Below are positions 22,436 to 35,400 of a stretch of DNA of 64,000 bases, one piece after another. The translations under genes were made by a program, and so were the position numbers. How positions within the stretch are numbered: position 1 is the stretch's first letter; the number at the start of each line of letters is the position of its first letter. Source of the stretch: Prosapia bicincta (lineage: Eukaryota > Arthropoda > Insecta > Hemiptera > Cercopidae); the NCBI GenBank assembly GCA_036971475.1, contig JBAIZL010000002.1, forward strand, positions 171,709,024-171,773,023, written 5' to 3'. The notes beneath the pieces are model-generated. The model saw only the letters and a program-made list of their open reading frames with translations, had not been told where the DNA came from and did no database searches.

Positions 22436-25016
22436 CTGCAACGGGCAATGTCACGTCACAGATTACTGTTGCAATAATAAAGAAATTTCAGGTATTTTGG
22501 AAGGGTTGTGTAAGACAGATTTCGAGGGGGAAAGAAATATAAAGGGACCTTAGGTTTGTGGTGGTTTAAGTAAAGGGTATAAAATAAAAGAAACAAAGCC
22601 TAATGGCTTACTTTACATACATTGTGAAAGGGAGAATTGGTCAAAATCAACCTAGAAACACGAACAACATTTGAGGGTATGCAGAATTTCAAAAGAAGAA
22701 GATGCCTAGCAACAGAAATCAAGAAAAAGCAAGATGAAAGAGTTAGACGATCATTAAGAAAACAGGCACAAATATCGATCGGTTTGGAACAGATAGTCAC
22801 ACGAGAAATATAAGATATGACGACCACATCACATGACCGAAATTACGTCATTTTTTGAAGCTTCGCCATTGGTTAAAAACAGGGAGCGAGGAAAAATGCT
22901 CGGTGACGGTTACTAAAAATCGACCTGGAGAGGGTAGCGTTACTTTGGACTTCAAGCGGTAAAGACGTGCTGTCGAGGCGCTCCGTTTTACAAGACTTTT
23001 ACAGTTTGTAAATCGAAAAGTAAAACGAGAATATATAGGGCTAAAAGCTTGGAGTGACATCGCTGGAATGTAGTCTCGTGTGTTTTTTAAACCCTTTTGG
23101 GGAGGAAACTCTTCCAAAAGTGGTTTCCAATTTTAACATCAATGTCGCAGCGCCCTTGAGAATTTTGTGTGTTTGAGGTAGACAGTGTAAAGGGAAATAG
23201 AGTCAGTGAATTTCAAAATGTTGAACTGTGCTTCAAAATTTTAAAAAAAGGTGAACCGATTAAAATTAAATTTCCATTAAATTTCATTTTAAACAAACAA
23301 ATTTTAACAACAAACAGCGAAATCTAAGTAATGAGTAAAACAATAGAAATTTAAAGACGGAGAGTGAGAGCAAAATTTTAAAGTGATTAAAAACTAGGTC
23401 TGGAATTCGTCAAGCCAACGCAGAAAGGACACGCAGATGGAGGGGAGGCTTTGTTTAGGCACAGGACGCTATCCAAAAAGATGACGGCGTGGGTGACGCC
23501 GACTATGTTGAACGAGTCCACTTCGCATCCAAGATGGCCAAGAAAGGAGACGGAGAAGAGGGCGTCAACCTATCTAGCCAGAGGAGAGATAAAAAATGGA
23601 AAGGTCAGACTTTAGCTTCTCTCTTTTTTAATTAAATTAAAAAATTGTATTGAAGATTTTTGGGGAACATTGCGGTTTCAAAAAATTAAACTTAAATACA
23701 TTTTCTTTTTAAAAATACAAAGATATCAAGCCATGGCTTTGTTTAATACATAAACTAGAGGGGGTAGTATTCAGTGGGGGTAAGTCCCACCACAAGATGG
23801 AGGACTTCACCTAACAAGCTTTGTAGTTTTGAAATAAAAATAATTTATGGTAATTTGGAAATTTCAATACAGAAATTTATAAATTGCTTACAAAAGAAAA
23901 TTAGTTAAGGAAATATGTTATGAACTTTGTGTCAAAGGAGCCGACTAATATGGCCTTTAAATGTAAATGTTTTTCTTTGTAGTAGTTAGACTAAAGGTAA
24001 AAAGTTGAAATTAATTAGTGAGAAATAATTAAAATTAAAAGGGATTAAATGGTTTACAAAATTATTTGATAATAAAATAAAGGGTAGTGAAGTAGAGAAA
24101 AGGGAACAAAATTATAATTTGAAAAAAATTCTTTGATTTAAAGTAAAGGTAAATTATGTTGAATGTTAACTGAACAAAAGAAAATAGGAAGTAAATATTT
24201 TAGCAAAGATTATGTGGATCTAGTAAATCAAATTTAGCTTAAGAATTTCAGATTTAGAGATAAGAAATATTTGTTTACTTACTTATAGAAATAGCAAATA
24301 TTATTATGTTGTGTTTGAAATAAGTTCTGGAAGGATATCCAGATAAAGATAAAGGGTTAAAATTGTTTGTTGATAAATTTATGTTTTGAAAGATCAATTG
24401 TTTATTTTTTTTGTACAAGAGATTAAAAACAAAACTTCAAAATTTTCAAAATAAAAAAAAGGTTGATAGTAAATGTTTAAAAGACAGGGTTAAATGGGAT
24501 AAAGAATTACCACTAAAATGTCAATATTAATTTTTTAGAAGAGTTAAAGTTAATTTAGGTAGGAAAGAAGATATAAAGTGAAGACAAATAAAAAGAATTG
24601 TTAAAATTTTAAGGCGTTGGTTAAAATAAGAAACATACAAGCTGTGATGTATAATCATAATTTAAAAATAAAACAAAAACCAATTTTTTACAAACAAAAC
24701 AATAGTTTATTTATTAAAGCAAATTTCTTACACACTCCTAAAACAAAAAGGGTCATTTCGCCATAAACATGCCTTCAAACGAACTCCTTCCCCGGGACAT
24801 GGATAGGCAAAGGGTTAAATCTCAGCAAGTTAGGTCTTTTAAATTAAAGTCCAGTGACTGGTTCTCTGGCAGATTTTGACAAACATTGCACAGTGTTCTA
24901 GCTGTTGACTAGGAACGGCTTGTTTCAAAATTTTTACTTTGCAACGGAAGAGGTAGGGGGCGGCAGCTGAGAGCTGGCTGGCTCGCTGGTTGGCCGTTGT
25001 GCGGGTACCGTTGCAG
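22436..25016 (-). mobile_element. Long non-autonomous DNA transposon, copy 2 (element X)
   Basis: The ends are inverted repeats CTGCAACGG (22436) and CCGTTGCAG (ending 25016). The internal order matches copy 1 at 8967-12492 reversed, including 'aaccaatggcgaagcttc' (minus strand near 22880), the cttccaaaag box near 23110, a block near 23500 with 'ccaagatggcca', one near 23760-23810, and the 'ctccttccccgggac' block near 24785. No coding sequence is recognised. No matching target duplication is visible, and the right end abuts a (TG)n tract that may have eroded it. Confidence 0.85.
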
Positions 25017-25112
25017 TGTGTTTGTGTGTGTGTGTGTGTGTGGGTGTGAGTGTAAATGTGTGTGTGTGTGTGTGCGTGTGTGTGCGTGTGTGTGTGTGTG
25101 TGTTTGCGTGCT
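25017..25112. repeat. (TG)n microsatellite
   Basis: Imperfect TG/CG-interrupted dinucleotide tract directly next to the end of element X copy 2. Confidence 0.95.
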
Positions 25113-25500
25113 GTATATAATATCTGTTAATTGTTTATAACATTAGGTCAGAGTCCAAAATTATTACCAAATAAATCATCTAATCTAATTAATTTACAAA
25201 AGCTTAATAATAATAATTAATAATTTTTTGAGCTACTAAATTATTTAGTAAAACTTATTAATTCTAATCTAATATAGAGCAATGGAAAAATAAAATGGTT
25301 ATTTATCACACCAAATATTTTGAGTATTTTAAATATATTACATAATTGTACAGTTATAAATAAAAATTACAATGTCTACAATATTATTAATTGAATAAAT
25401 TATATATTTTACATACATAAAAATAATTACAACTGTAGTTAATGAATAATGGTTAAAGCTGCCTAAAAACACATGAAGACCTGAGGTAAAATGAGATGAA

Positions 25501-25647
25501 CTAGGGGGATTCTTCTGCTGCTCTGAGCATGCTGGAAAATATGCCCATAGACCTGTTGAGTAGCTTCGAAGGAGGGCCATCTTCAACTATCCTGCCTGAC
25601 TGGAGCACTAATATACGATCACAGTTAAGGAGGCCAGACAAGCGATG
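25501..25647 (-). CDS. Sur: Sur-like ABCC protein, terminal exon (H-loop to stop)
   Basis: Phase-0 acceptor 'tttgttgtag' (minus strand) precedes position 25647; the stop TAG is 25503-25501. It encodes 48 residues beginning 'HRLSGLLNCDRILVLQSG'. The His is the H-loop (switch) residue that senses the ATP gamma-phosphate, and 'DRILVL..G.i.E.g.p..Ll' is the standard end of an ABCC NBD2. It closes with 'FSSMLRAAEESP'. Joined to the previous exon it restores 'TVITIAHRL', the canonical ABC sequence, which confirms the junction. Confidence 0.93.
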   Translation of the reverse strand, partial: HRLSGLLNCDRILVLQSGRIVEDGPPSKLLNRSMGIFSSMLRAAEESP

Positions 25648-27561
25648 CTACAACAAAATCAAAAAGGCAAAATATTATTCATTTGATTAAAAAGAATAAA
25701 TACAGCAATGGAAAAAAGAAATCTTTAATAAAAATGTGAAGAAAAACTAAACGCTTGCTCTGCATATTTGTAGTACTATGTTGTGCTGGCATATAGACAT
25801 TATGAATATTTTTTTTTTTAATTACTGTAAATGAAAATGTGAATTTGGAAAATATTAAATGGTTTGATAAATTTTACAACTGTTCACGACATTTTCCCTA
25901 GAATAATGTCTAAATATTGCTTCCTGAAACTTTCTCTGTTGAAAATGGCAAACAGAAGAGAAATTAGGTTAAAAATACATATTACATAACCTTAAAATAA
26001 ATGAACTATGAGAATAGGTGGATAAAGAAATTATAAGAAAAAACAAAGCAAGAGTAATATGAGAGGTATATTAGCAGAAAGTTGGTGTGAAGTGAAATCT
26101 GTGAGTGAAATAGATATAGACATGGAAACATTATTACTGAATTTTCACAACAAAATCTATAACCTGCAATATATTTCAGCAACATTTTCCCACCATCAGT
26201 GATTAATACAAGTGACACACTAATAATAAATTTGTAAAATCATCCCTGAATGCAACATGGTTTGCTGAGAAATGCCTGAGAAAAAAATTTTATTTTAATA
26301 ATAGAGCATTGATGTTTTTTATAATTTGCAGTTTTTCTGTTGTTCATTTTGAGGCTTTCTTTATTATATACTTTTTTATATTGCTTGGCAAAAGAACACT
26401 ACTAAGTGTTTTGCACTAGATCAGTGCATTATTCAGTGGTGTAAGTCATGGACAAGATGTGTAGTGCGTCCTGAATGCTGAGGGATTAAGCAAGTCATGC
26501 CCACACATACATTCAATCCCACACCCCAGTCTATCTGTTCCATATGAGGTACTACTAGCACTTTAAAATTTTTATTTCTACTTTTACATACATAAATCTT
26601 AAATATCCCAGTAGGCCTACAATTGCCATTAAAATGAGTTTAAATAAGACAGAAAAATTTTATTCCAAGCCATTAAATGTTTAAATACAATGTGGTACTG
26701 ACTTGAAAAATTCACATTTATTGCAATTATTGTAAAAATAATATTATTCTTTATATCGTATAGAATAATACGACAAGAAAGTTATCACAATTCTATTTAT
26801 ATGTGCATTTATTACTTATAGGCATATCGCCATAATTAGGAGTACTTTTTGAATTCTTCACTACTGCATTGTGATATTCCAATAAGCTATAAACAGTTAA
26901 CAATAACAATAAAACATTGTTTATTAGATCATGTTATATACTATTATATGTATAGGGTGGGTGTCAATTACACTAATGTGAAAACGGTGTGATTTAATAC
27001 ACTTTTTACTTGTAAAATATTTGTCCAAACACTTTAATAAGAGACCCAGAGTTACAGGAGCATCAATTTCAAATATATTTTCTGTGAATCGTCTATTAGA
27101 ATCATAAGGTTTGGAATCATAAATAATCTAAATTCTGCTAGTAATTCCTAGTTAATTATTTTTTATAAAGTTGTCACTTTCAGATAATTTCAATAGTTTG
27201 CTGAAACTAGTCCTTTTTGTAGTTTTAAGACCACTAACCAGTACAATTATTTGAACCCAGTAAATATTGTGATCAAGGTAGGACCTTGGTCTGGGCTGGG
27301 AGAGGAGAGCACTGCATCACATGTGTTGGCAACCATACCTGTAGTAAGACCACCCCATTACACAGATTTGTAAGAAGAAGAGGTTAGGATAAAAGGTTAG
27401 ATAAGGTAGGTCTAAAATAAGGGAAAAGTGATTGCATAGTGCAAAAAAAATGATGACACTGTATTAAGAAAATGCCTCCTGATGAAGATTACCTGAAATA
27501 CAGCCCTACTCATGTAAGAATACCAGAAGTAGCCATAATAACAGTAATAACCTAAACTTAC

Positions 27562-27758
27562 AGCTATTGTAATGACGGTTCTACTGACGAAAGCTTTCGA
27601 AGCTGCTTGAAGCAACTGCTTCTCTGTGCTAGGGTCTAGAGAGCTTGTCGCTTCATCCATCACTAAACACACGGCATTGTGAAGGATCGCTCTTGCTAAG
27701 CACAACATCTGTCTTTGTCCGGCACTCAGGTTTTCTCCTCCTTCACGCACTATGCCAT
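27562..27758 (-). CDS. Sur: Sur-like ABCC protein, NBD2 exon (signature and Walker B)
   Basis: Acceptor 'atatttgtag' and donor 'gtaagt' on the minus strand. The exon completes an Asp codon and reads 'DGIVREGGENLSAGQRQML'. This holds the ABC signature LSAGQ, then 'CLARAIL', the Walker B 'AVCLVMDEAT' with the catalytic Glu, the D-loop 'SSLD', and 'TVITIA' leading to the H-loop in the next exon. All ATPase residues expected of a consensus ABCC NBD2 are intact. The frame stays open past the donor only by chance. Confidence 0.95.
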
Positions 27759-29396
27759 CTACAAATATCCATGAAAACTTATTTAGGAAGACACCATGAT
27801 TACATATTGCATAAATGTCTCTCACTTTATGGTTTGCCATACACACTGATTACAAAACTGAACCATCTAACATTTTATTAGACCATTAGAGGAAATCCTT
27901 TATAAATAAGGTTGTTTTATCAATGGATCTACCCAATAAACTTTTGAAACAATGTTTTTTATCCCACTCCTTAGCTAATACACTTAGCCAAATAAAACTA
28001 AGCAAAATGAAAGCCTTTTGTATAACATCAGTTTCCAAAATATTTACCTCATTATTAACACACTACTTTAGCCATGTTTTTGGTAGAATGCTTGCCACTC
28101 ACTTTTCATAATGACATTTATATTGATATAATCCTTGTTAAAATCAATGAGTTTATTCCAATAAATGGCAGCATATTAAGTAAAGTTAGATATTGTCCAA
28201 ATATATGATTCAAAAATTTAGCAATAGGAGTTACCTCTGGATTAAACAAGCGACACCTAAAAACAAGATACTGATAAAGAAAAATTGCAAGAGAAAATGT
28301 TGTCTTGCATAATGTTACTTTCATTACTTGCCTGACCCTCTATTTACTGCAGGCTGTTTAGGTTTTACTGACATTTTGGACAAAGAAATAACATGGCTGA
28401 TTACATTATTATCCTGATAAAGGTTGCAATAGCGGGAATAAGTCTGAATATCTTAGATAATGCAACAAGAGTGTGTCAGAAGTCATCACTACTTTTGGAT
28501 GACCCATTCTGATAAAAGCAAAGGAAATGCATATCCTTGGAACAAAACATATCTTAAACGCTTCTATAGTTCAAATTATTTTATAAAGATAAACTGTCAA
28601 AAGCAAACAAATAATTGAAAAATTATAAAGTAAAAAATGTATTTATAAATTATTAATTTATCAGTAGGTCTGATTAGTACCATGTATTTCAATATCAAAT
28701 ACAAGACTATTAAAGGTTGATCCAAATTGGATATATTTTACACATTTTACTGCTATGTGGAGTTCATAAATTGAATTTTTATTCGACCCACTGTATCTTC
28801 ACTGTTCAAAGTTCCAAGTTTGACCGACAGAATCTTTAATCCAGCTGCCTGTATTCCAAAGGTCTTAGAATTTACCATCAATTATAAAAACCTTTATATA
28901 TTTTATAAATGTTTTAAACAAGATATTTTTTTTAACCTCATTTCTTTTTAGTTGTTTTACAGCTTATTCAATTTGTTGTTATTGCAAGGAAAATTTATTA
29001 TGGTAATTTTTTCTATTTTTGGCCGAAGTATTTTTGGTCATCTAGTTAAACTTGCAATTTTGATTAAAACTAACAGGTTGTATGTCACAATGCAATGGGG
29101 TGTTCTCTAGCAATTTAAAAATAAATATTTCCCTACTTCTCATAAAGGAAATATAATCAAGTGAGGTAATTTCTTAAATATCATTTGCCTATATTTCTGC
29201 CAGAAATTATCTGGAATAAAGTGAAGTAAAAAGTGGCAATACTAAGAAATAAACCCTAAACCTTGAAATGTTTGCTGCTATTTCAAATCCTTAAGATTAT
29301 TTATAAACAGGTTGTACACCCTGCCAGGTAGTATCCCCCAAATATTCAGTTTTTGCATTAAAGTTGCTTAACTGAGTTAGTGGAGTTCTTACTTAC
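27759..29396 (-). other. Sur intron, nothing recognised
   Basis: AT-rich intron without a visible array or transposon. Short open frames on both strands match nothing known to me. Confidence 0.5.
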
Positions 29397-29500
29397 CTAA
29401 GCCACCGAGCTGTGTTGAGACCACCTCTTTCATCTGTGCAAGATCTAAACAGGACCACAGTTCCGAATCTGAGAACTCTCCTTTTAAATCCAAGTTTTCT
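29397..29500 (-). CDS. Sur: Sur-like ABCC protein, NBD2 exon (after Q-loop)
   Basis: Acceptor 'tttgacag' and donor 'gtaagt' on the minus strand; phase 2 to 1. With the preceding CG it reads 'RENLDLKGEFSDSELWSCL', then 'AQMKEVVSTQLGGL'. This is the standard ABCC sequence between the Q-loop and signature ('IR.NLDp...ysD.elW.aLe.aqlk..v..lp.GLd'). It is short (104 nt) but leaves no doubt by order and phase. Confidence 0.95.
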
Positions 29501-29639
29501 CTGTCAAACATTGCATTAATTCTTATTTGTTTCTAAGTACTTCAAAATTAATTCACATTTCAGATCTAACACGTTTAAAAAAATTATATTTAGGTTTTAT
29601 TATAGTTGATTTATAAAATATTCTATTATATCAGTAATA

Positions 29640-30890
29640 ACCCCCACTATAGTTACAATGAAAAAATACTTGTTTATCCTTTATTATTACCTGTGAAGGA
29701 TATGAAACATTATTAATGTAGCTTAGATAAGCCAGGGAGATAAAACTCCCTGGTAACGTATACAGGGATGATATGAGTAGAGCTGCAAACTTGTTTATCC
29801 TCTAATATTACCTGTGAAGGATATGAAATGTTGTGAATGTAGCTAAGATGAAGGAGGAATATAAAACTCCCTTTAATGTATACAGGCGTGATATGTGCAG
29901 GGCTGCAAACTTGTTTATCCTCTATTATTCCCTGCGAAGGATATGAAACGTTGTGAATGTAGCTATGATAGTGTAGGGATATAAAACTCCTTGGTAAAGT
30001 ATAGACAGGAGATATGTGCAGGGCTGCAAACTTGTTTATCCTCTATTATTGTCTGCGAAGGATATGAAATGTTGTGAATGTAGCTATGATAGAGTAGGGA
30101 TATAAAACTCCTTGGTAAAGTATACACAGGAGATATGTGCAGGGCTGCAAACTTGTTTAACCTCTATTGTTGCCTGCAAAGGATATGAAACGTTGTGAAT
30201 GCAGCTAAGATTAAGTAGGGAGACAAAACTTCTCGGTAAATTATGCAAGAGAGATATGTGTAGGGCTGCAGACTTCTTTATCCTCTATTATTGCCTGCGA
30301 AGATTATGAAATGTTGTGAAGATAGCTAAGATAGAGTAGGGAGATAAAACTTCCTGGTAAAGTATACAGAGGAGATATGCGTGGGTATGTAAACTTATTT
30401 ATCCCCTATTATTGCCTGCGCAGGATTTGAAACGTTGTGAATGTTGCTAAGATAAAGTAGGGAGATATAAAACTCCCTTGTAAAGTATACAGGGAAGTTA
30501 TGTGCAGGGCTGCTAACTTGTTTATCCTCTATTATTGCCTGCGCAGGATATGAAATGTTGTGAATGTAGTTAATATAGAAAAGGGACATAAAACTCCCTG
30601 GTAAAGTATACATGGAAGATTTGCGCAGGTCTGCAAACTTGTTTATCCTCTATTTTATTATCTGTGAAGGATATGAAACGTTGTGAATGTAGCTAAGATA
30701 GAGTAGGGTGATGAAACTTACTGGTAAAGTATACAGGGGATATTTGTGCAGGTCTGCAAACTTGTTTATCCTCTATTATTGAATGCGAAGAGAATGAAAC
30801 TTTGCGAATGTAGCTAAGATGAAAGAGGGATATAAAACTTCCTTTAAAGTATACAGGGGAGATAAATGCAAGGCTGCAAACTTTAAGTAG
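29640..30890. repeat. About 120-130 bp tandem repeat (about 10 copies) in Sur intron
   Basis: The unit carries 'aaacttgtttatcctctatt', 'gaaggatatgaaacgttgtg' and 'ataaaactccctggtaaagt', repeated with moderate divergence from about 29655 to 30885. Open frames at 30395-31016 on the minus strand are translated repeat. Confidence 0.9.
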
Positions 30891-31659
30891 GCCTACTAAC
30901 ACCTGTTGCATCTGCTTGTAAGCAAAAGAATTATTTAGGGTAGATTGTATTAGGTCGTAAAGATCCTCTGGTGGTGGAAATATAAGGAAAGTATGATAAC
31001 ACAAGAGCAAGATCACTTCTCTGAAGAAACAAACATTCCGTAACAGTACATAGAAACAATATCATAAAGCGGTGTTAAGCAGTAACATTTCGGGTATTAA
31101 ATGTGGTAAGATAGGCCTATGTATGATTCCGTCTGCCAGGCACTGGTTGTCCCCTTCCTCCTCTGCAGTTGCCAGGTTGGTCCAGTGTGAATGTTAAACC
31201 CTCATTAGTTACATCAGTGTAGATGACGATTGCACAATATTCATATATTGTATTATGCATCTGTAACTGTTATGTGTGTTGTAATTGTGCTCTTTTCCAA
31301 GCAAATTAAAGTATGAAGTTTTTTTATAATCTCTTCTACTTCAAATGATATTGGTAAAAACCTAAATCACAGGCTAATATTAAATACATTGAAAACTAGT
31401 TTTATTAAGGTTTTATAGTGAAGCCCAGCAAAGAAAATAATGACAATTCTTGTCCCTCAATTCCATGTTTCGAAACAATTTATTTCTTATTTTTATATTT
31501 GAAACACTTTCCAAGCTAAGCATGAAATCTTCATTACTGTTGGAGCAAACCAGTTGGATGTTTTAGAATAAAATATACTCTTTTTAATAAATAAAATTAC
31601 TGTAGGACAAGGTTTGTCCACACTGTTATTGACTTGATAAGGGTGTCATAGAATCAATA

Positions 31660-32225
31660 TCAATTTGCTAGTTATAGATTCGCAAAGGATATACAATTCC
31701 AATCACTGTGGATGTGATCTAAGCCGGTTTAGGAGGAAAGTGAGCCAAAGGTATTTTTTAAATACCTATCAAATAACGCAACAAAGAGGCAATATAACTT
31801 CCAATATTGAAGAAAGACTGTTCTTACAACTCAAAGAATGCTTTTATTTTGCACTTCAAGTATACAAAAACACCAGTGTCATAGCCCAGTTGTATGTGTA
31901 TTTGTATAGTTATTTATATCAGAGAGATAATAGAAGGGTTTTGTTCTGTTAACCACTTGATTTAAACACTACAGCACAGCTCATTTTTACCATCATTGAT
32001 GCATTGGTCAATGTACGCAATCCCTGGTTCAAGTGTACTGGTTTGTGCACAGATGGGGTAAAACCCATGTGAGGAAACTTAACAGCACTAGCAGGAGAGA
32101 CAAATAATAAGACGCCACTAGCTACTATGGGTATACCAAGAAATCTAATTTCCTTTTACCATGAAAGCCTCATAAAAGCTAGGGCTCTTAAGATTAACCT
32201 ACTTGATGTGCGAAGATATAGGAGG
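31660..32225 (+). pseudogene. hAT-family (ZBED/Buster-like) transposase relic
   Basis: The frame reads 'RLFLQLKECFYFALQV', then a 'DESTD'-like site decayed to 'YKNTS', 'IAQLYVYLYSYL' and 'RRVLFC'. After a stop comes 'WFKCTGLCTDGVKPM' near 32030. This order (FALQ.DeSTD, QLLVyvRy, LFC..l, W..cvGvCTDGA.sM) is that of hAT transposases related to domesticated ZBED5/SCAND3-type genes. The DDE Asp at 'CTDG' is kept but stops break the frame and the N- and C-terminal parts are missing. It is a dead fragment in the large Sur intron. Confidence 0.65.
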
Positions 32226-32439
32226 TAAGTTAAAGACTCTATTCTCACATATATAGGTGTAATAGTTATCTCGAGGGAAAATTTTCAACAATCACTTCAA
32301 ACTGACATCAGAAGTGTTTTATGTTACTAAAGTGAAAACAATGACATGAAAACTTATTTGATGATGAGAAATGGTTTTTAATAATGGCTTATCTAGTTGG
32401 CATTTATACAGTGTCAATATACAGAAGCTTGAACATCAA

Positions 32440-35400
32440 GATCCACACACAACAGCCTTCACAGCTAATAACCAGATTAACCCACACAACAGCCTTCACA
32501 GTTAATAACCAGATTAATACACACAAGAGCCTTCACAGCTAATAACCCGATTAATTCACACAACAGCCTTCACAGCTAATAACAGGATTAACTCATACAA
32601 CAGACTTCACAGCTAATAACCCGATTAACCAACACAACTACCTTCACAGCTAATAACCAGATTATCTGACACAACGGCCTTCACAGCTAATAACCTGATT
32701 AATCCACACAACTGCCTTCACAGCTAATAACAGGATTAACTCATACAACAGACTTCACAGCTAATAACCCGATTAACCAACACAACTACCTTCACAGCTA
32801 ATAACCAGATTATCTGACACAACGGCCTTCACAGCTAATAACCAGATTAACTCACACAACAGCTTTCACAGCTAATAACAAGATTAACGCTCACAACAGC
32901 CATCACAGCTAATAACCAGGTTAACTCACACAACAACCTTCACAGCTAATAACCAGATTAACTGACACAACAGCCTTCACAGCTAATAACAAGATTAAAT
33001 CACACAACAGCCTTCACAGCTAATAACCAGATTAACTCACACAACAGCCTTCACAGCTAATAACCAGATTAACTCATACAAAACAGCCTTCACAGCTAAT
33101 AACCAGATTAACTGACACAACAGCTTTTACAGCTAATAACAAGATTAACTCACACAACAGCCTTCACAGCTAATAACCAGATTAACTCACACAACAGCCT
33201 TCACAGCTAATAACCAGATAAACTTACACAACAGCCTTTACAACTAATAACCAGATTGACTGACACAACAGCCTTCACAGCTAATAACCAGATTAACTCA
33301 CACAACAGCTTTCACAGCTAATAACAAGATTAACCCTCACAACAGCCATCACAAGGTAATAACCGGTTAACTCACACAACAGCCTTCACAGCTAATAACC
33401 AGATTAACTCACACAACAGCCTTCACAGCTAATGACCAGATTAACTAACACAACAGCCTTAACAGCTAATAACCAGATTAACTCACACAACAGCCTTCAC
33501 AGCTAATAACAAGATTTACTCACACAACAGACTTAACAGCTAATAACCAGATTAACTCACACAACAGCCTTCACAGCTAATAACAAGATTAACTCACACA
33601 ACAGCCTTCACAGCTAATAGCCAGATTAACTCACACAACAGCCTTCACAGCTAATAACCAGATTAACTCATACAAAACAGCCTTCACAGCTAATAACCAG
33701 ATTAACTCACACAACAGCCTTCACAGCTAATAACCAGATTAACTGACACAACAGCCTTCACAGCTAATAACAAGATTAAATCACACAACAGCCTTCACAG
33801 CTAATAACCAGATTAACTCACACAACAGCCTTCACAGCTAATAACCAGATTAACTCATACAAAACAGCCTTCACAGCTAATAACCAGATTAACTGACACA
33901 ACAGCTTTTACAGCTAATAACAAGATTAACTCATACAAAACAGCCTTCACAGATAATAACCAGAATAACTCACACAACAGACTTCACAGCTAATAACAAG
34001 ATTAACCCTCACAACAGCCTTCACAGTTAATAACCAGATTAATTCACACAACAGCCTTCACAGCTAATAACCAGATTAACTGACACAACAGCCTTCACAG
34101 CTAATAACCAGATTAACTCACACAACAGCCTTCACAGCTAATAACCAGATTAACTCATACAAAACAGCCTTCACAGCTAATAACCAGATTAACTCACACA
34201 ACAGACTTCACAGCTAATAACAAGATTAACCTCACAACAGCCTTCACAGCTAATAACCAGATTAACTCACACAACAGCCTTCACAGCTAATAACCAGATT
34301 AACTGACACAACCGCCTTCACAGCTAATAACCAGATTAACTGACACAACAGCCTTCACAGCTAATAACAAGATTAAATCACACAACAGCCTTCACAGCTA
34401 ATAACCAGATTAACTCACACAACAGCCTTCACAGCTAATAACCAGATTAACTCATACAAAACAGCCTTCACAGCTAATAACCAGATTAACTGACACAACA
34501 ACTTTTACAGCTAATAACAAGATTAACTCATACAAAACAGCCTTCACAGCTAATAACCAGAATAACTCACACAACAGACTTCACAGCTAATAACAAGATT
34601 AACCCTCACAACAGCCTTCACAGTTAATAACCAGATTAACTCACACAACAGCCTTCACAGCTAATAACCAGATTAACTCATACAAAACAGCCTTCACAGC
34701 TAATAACCAGATTAACTGACACAACAGCTTTTACAGCTAATAACAAGATTAACTCACACAACAGCCTTCACAGCTAATAACCAGATTAACTCACACAACA
34801 GCCTTCACAGCTAATAACCAGATAAACTTACACAACAGCCTTTACAACTAATAACCAGATTGACTGACACAACAGCCTTCACAGCTAATAACCAGATTAA
34901 CTCACACAACAGCTTTCACAGCTAATAACAAGATTAACCCTCACAACAGCCATCACAAGGTAATAACCAGGTTAACTCACACAACAGCCTTCACAGCTAA
35001 TAACCAGGTTAACTCACACAACAGCCTTCACAGCTAATGACCAGATTAACTAACACAACAGCCTTAACAGCTAATAACCAGATTAACTCACACAACAGCC
35101 TTCACAGCTAATAACAAGATTTACTCACACAACAGACTTAACAGCTAATAACCAGATTAACTCACACAACAGCCTTCACAGCTAATAACAAGATTAACTC
35201 ACACAACAGCCTTCACAGCTAATAGCCAGATTAACTCACACAACAGCCTTCACAGCTAATAACCAGATTAACTCATACAAAACAGCCTTCACAGCTAATA
35301 ACCAGATTAACTCACACAACAGCCTTCACAGCTAATAACCAGATTAACTGACACAACAGCCTTCACAGATAATAACCAGAATAACTCACACAACAGACTT

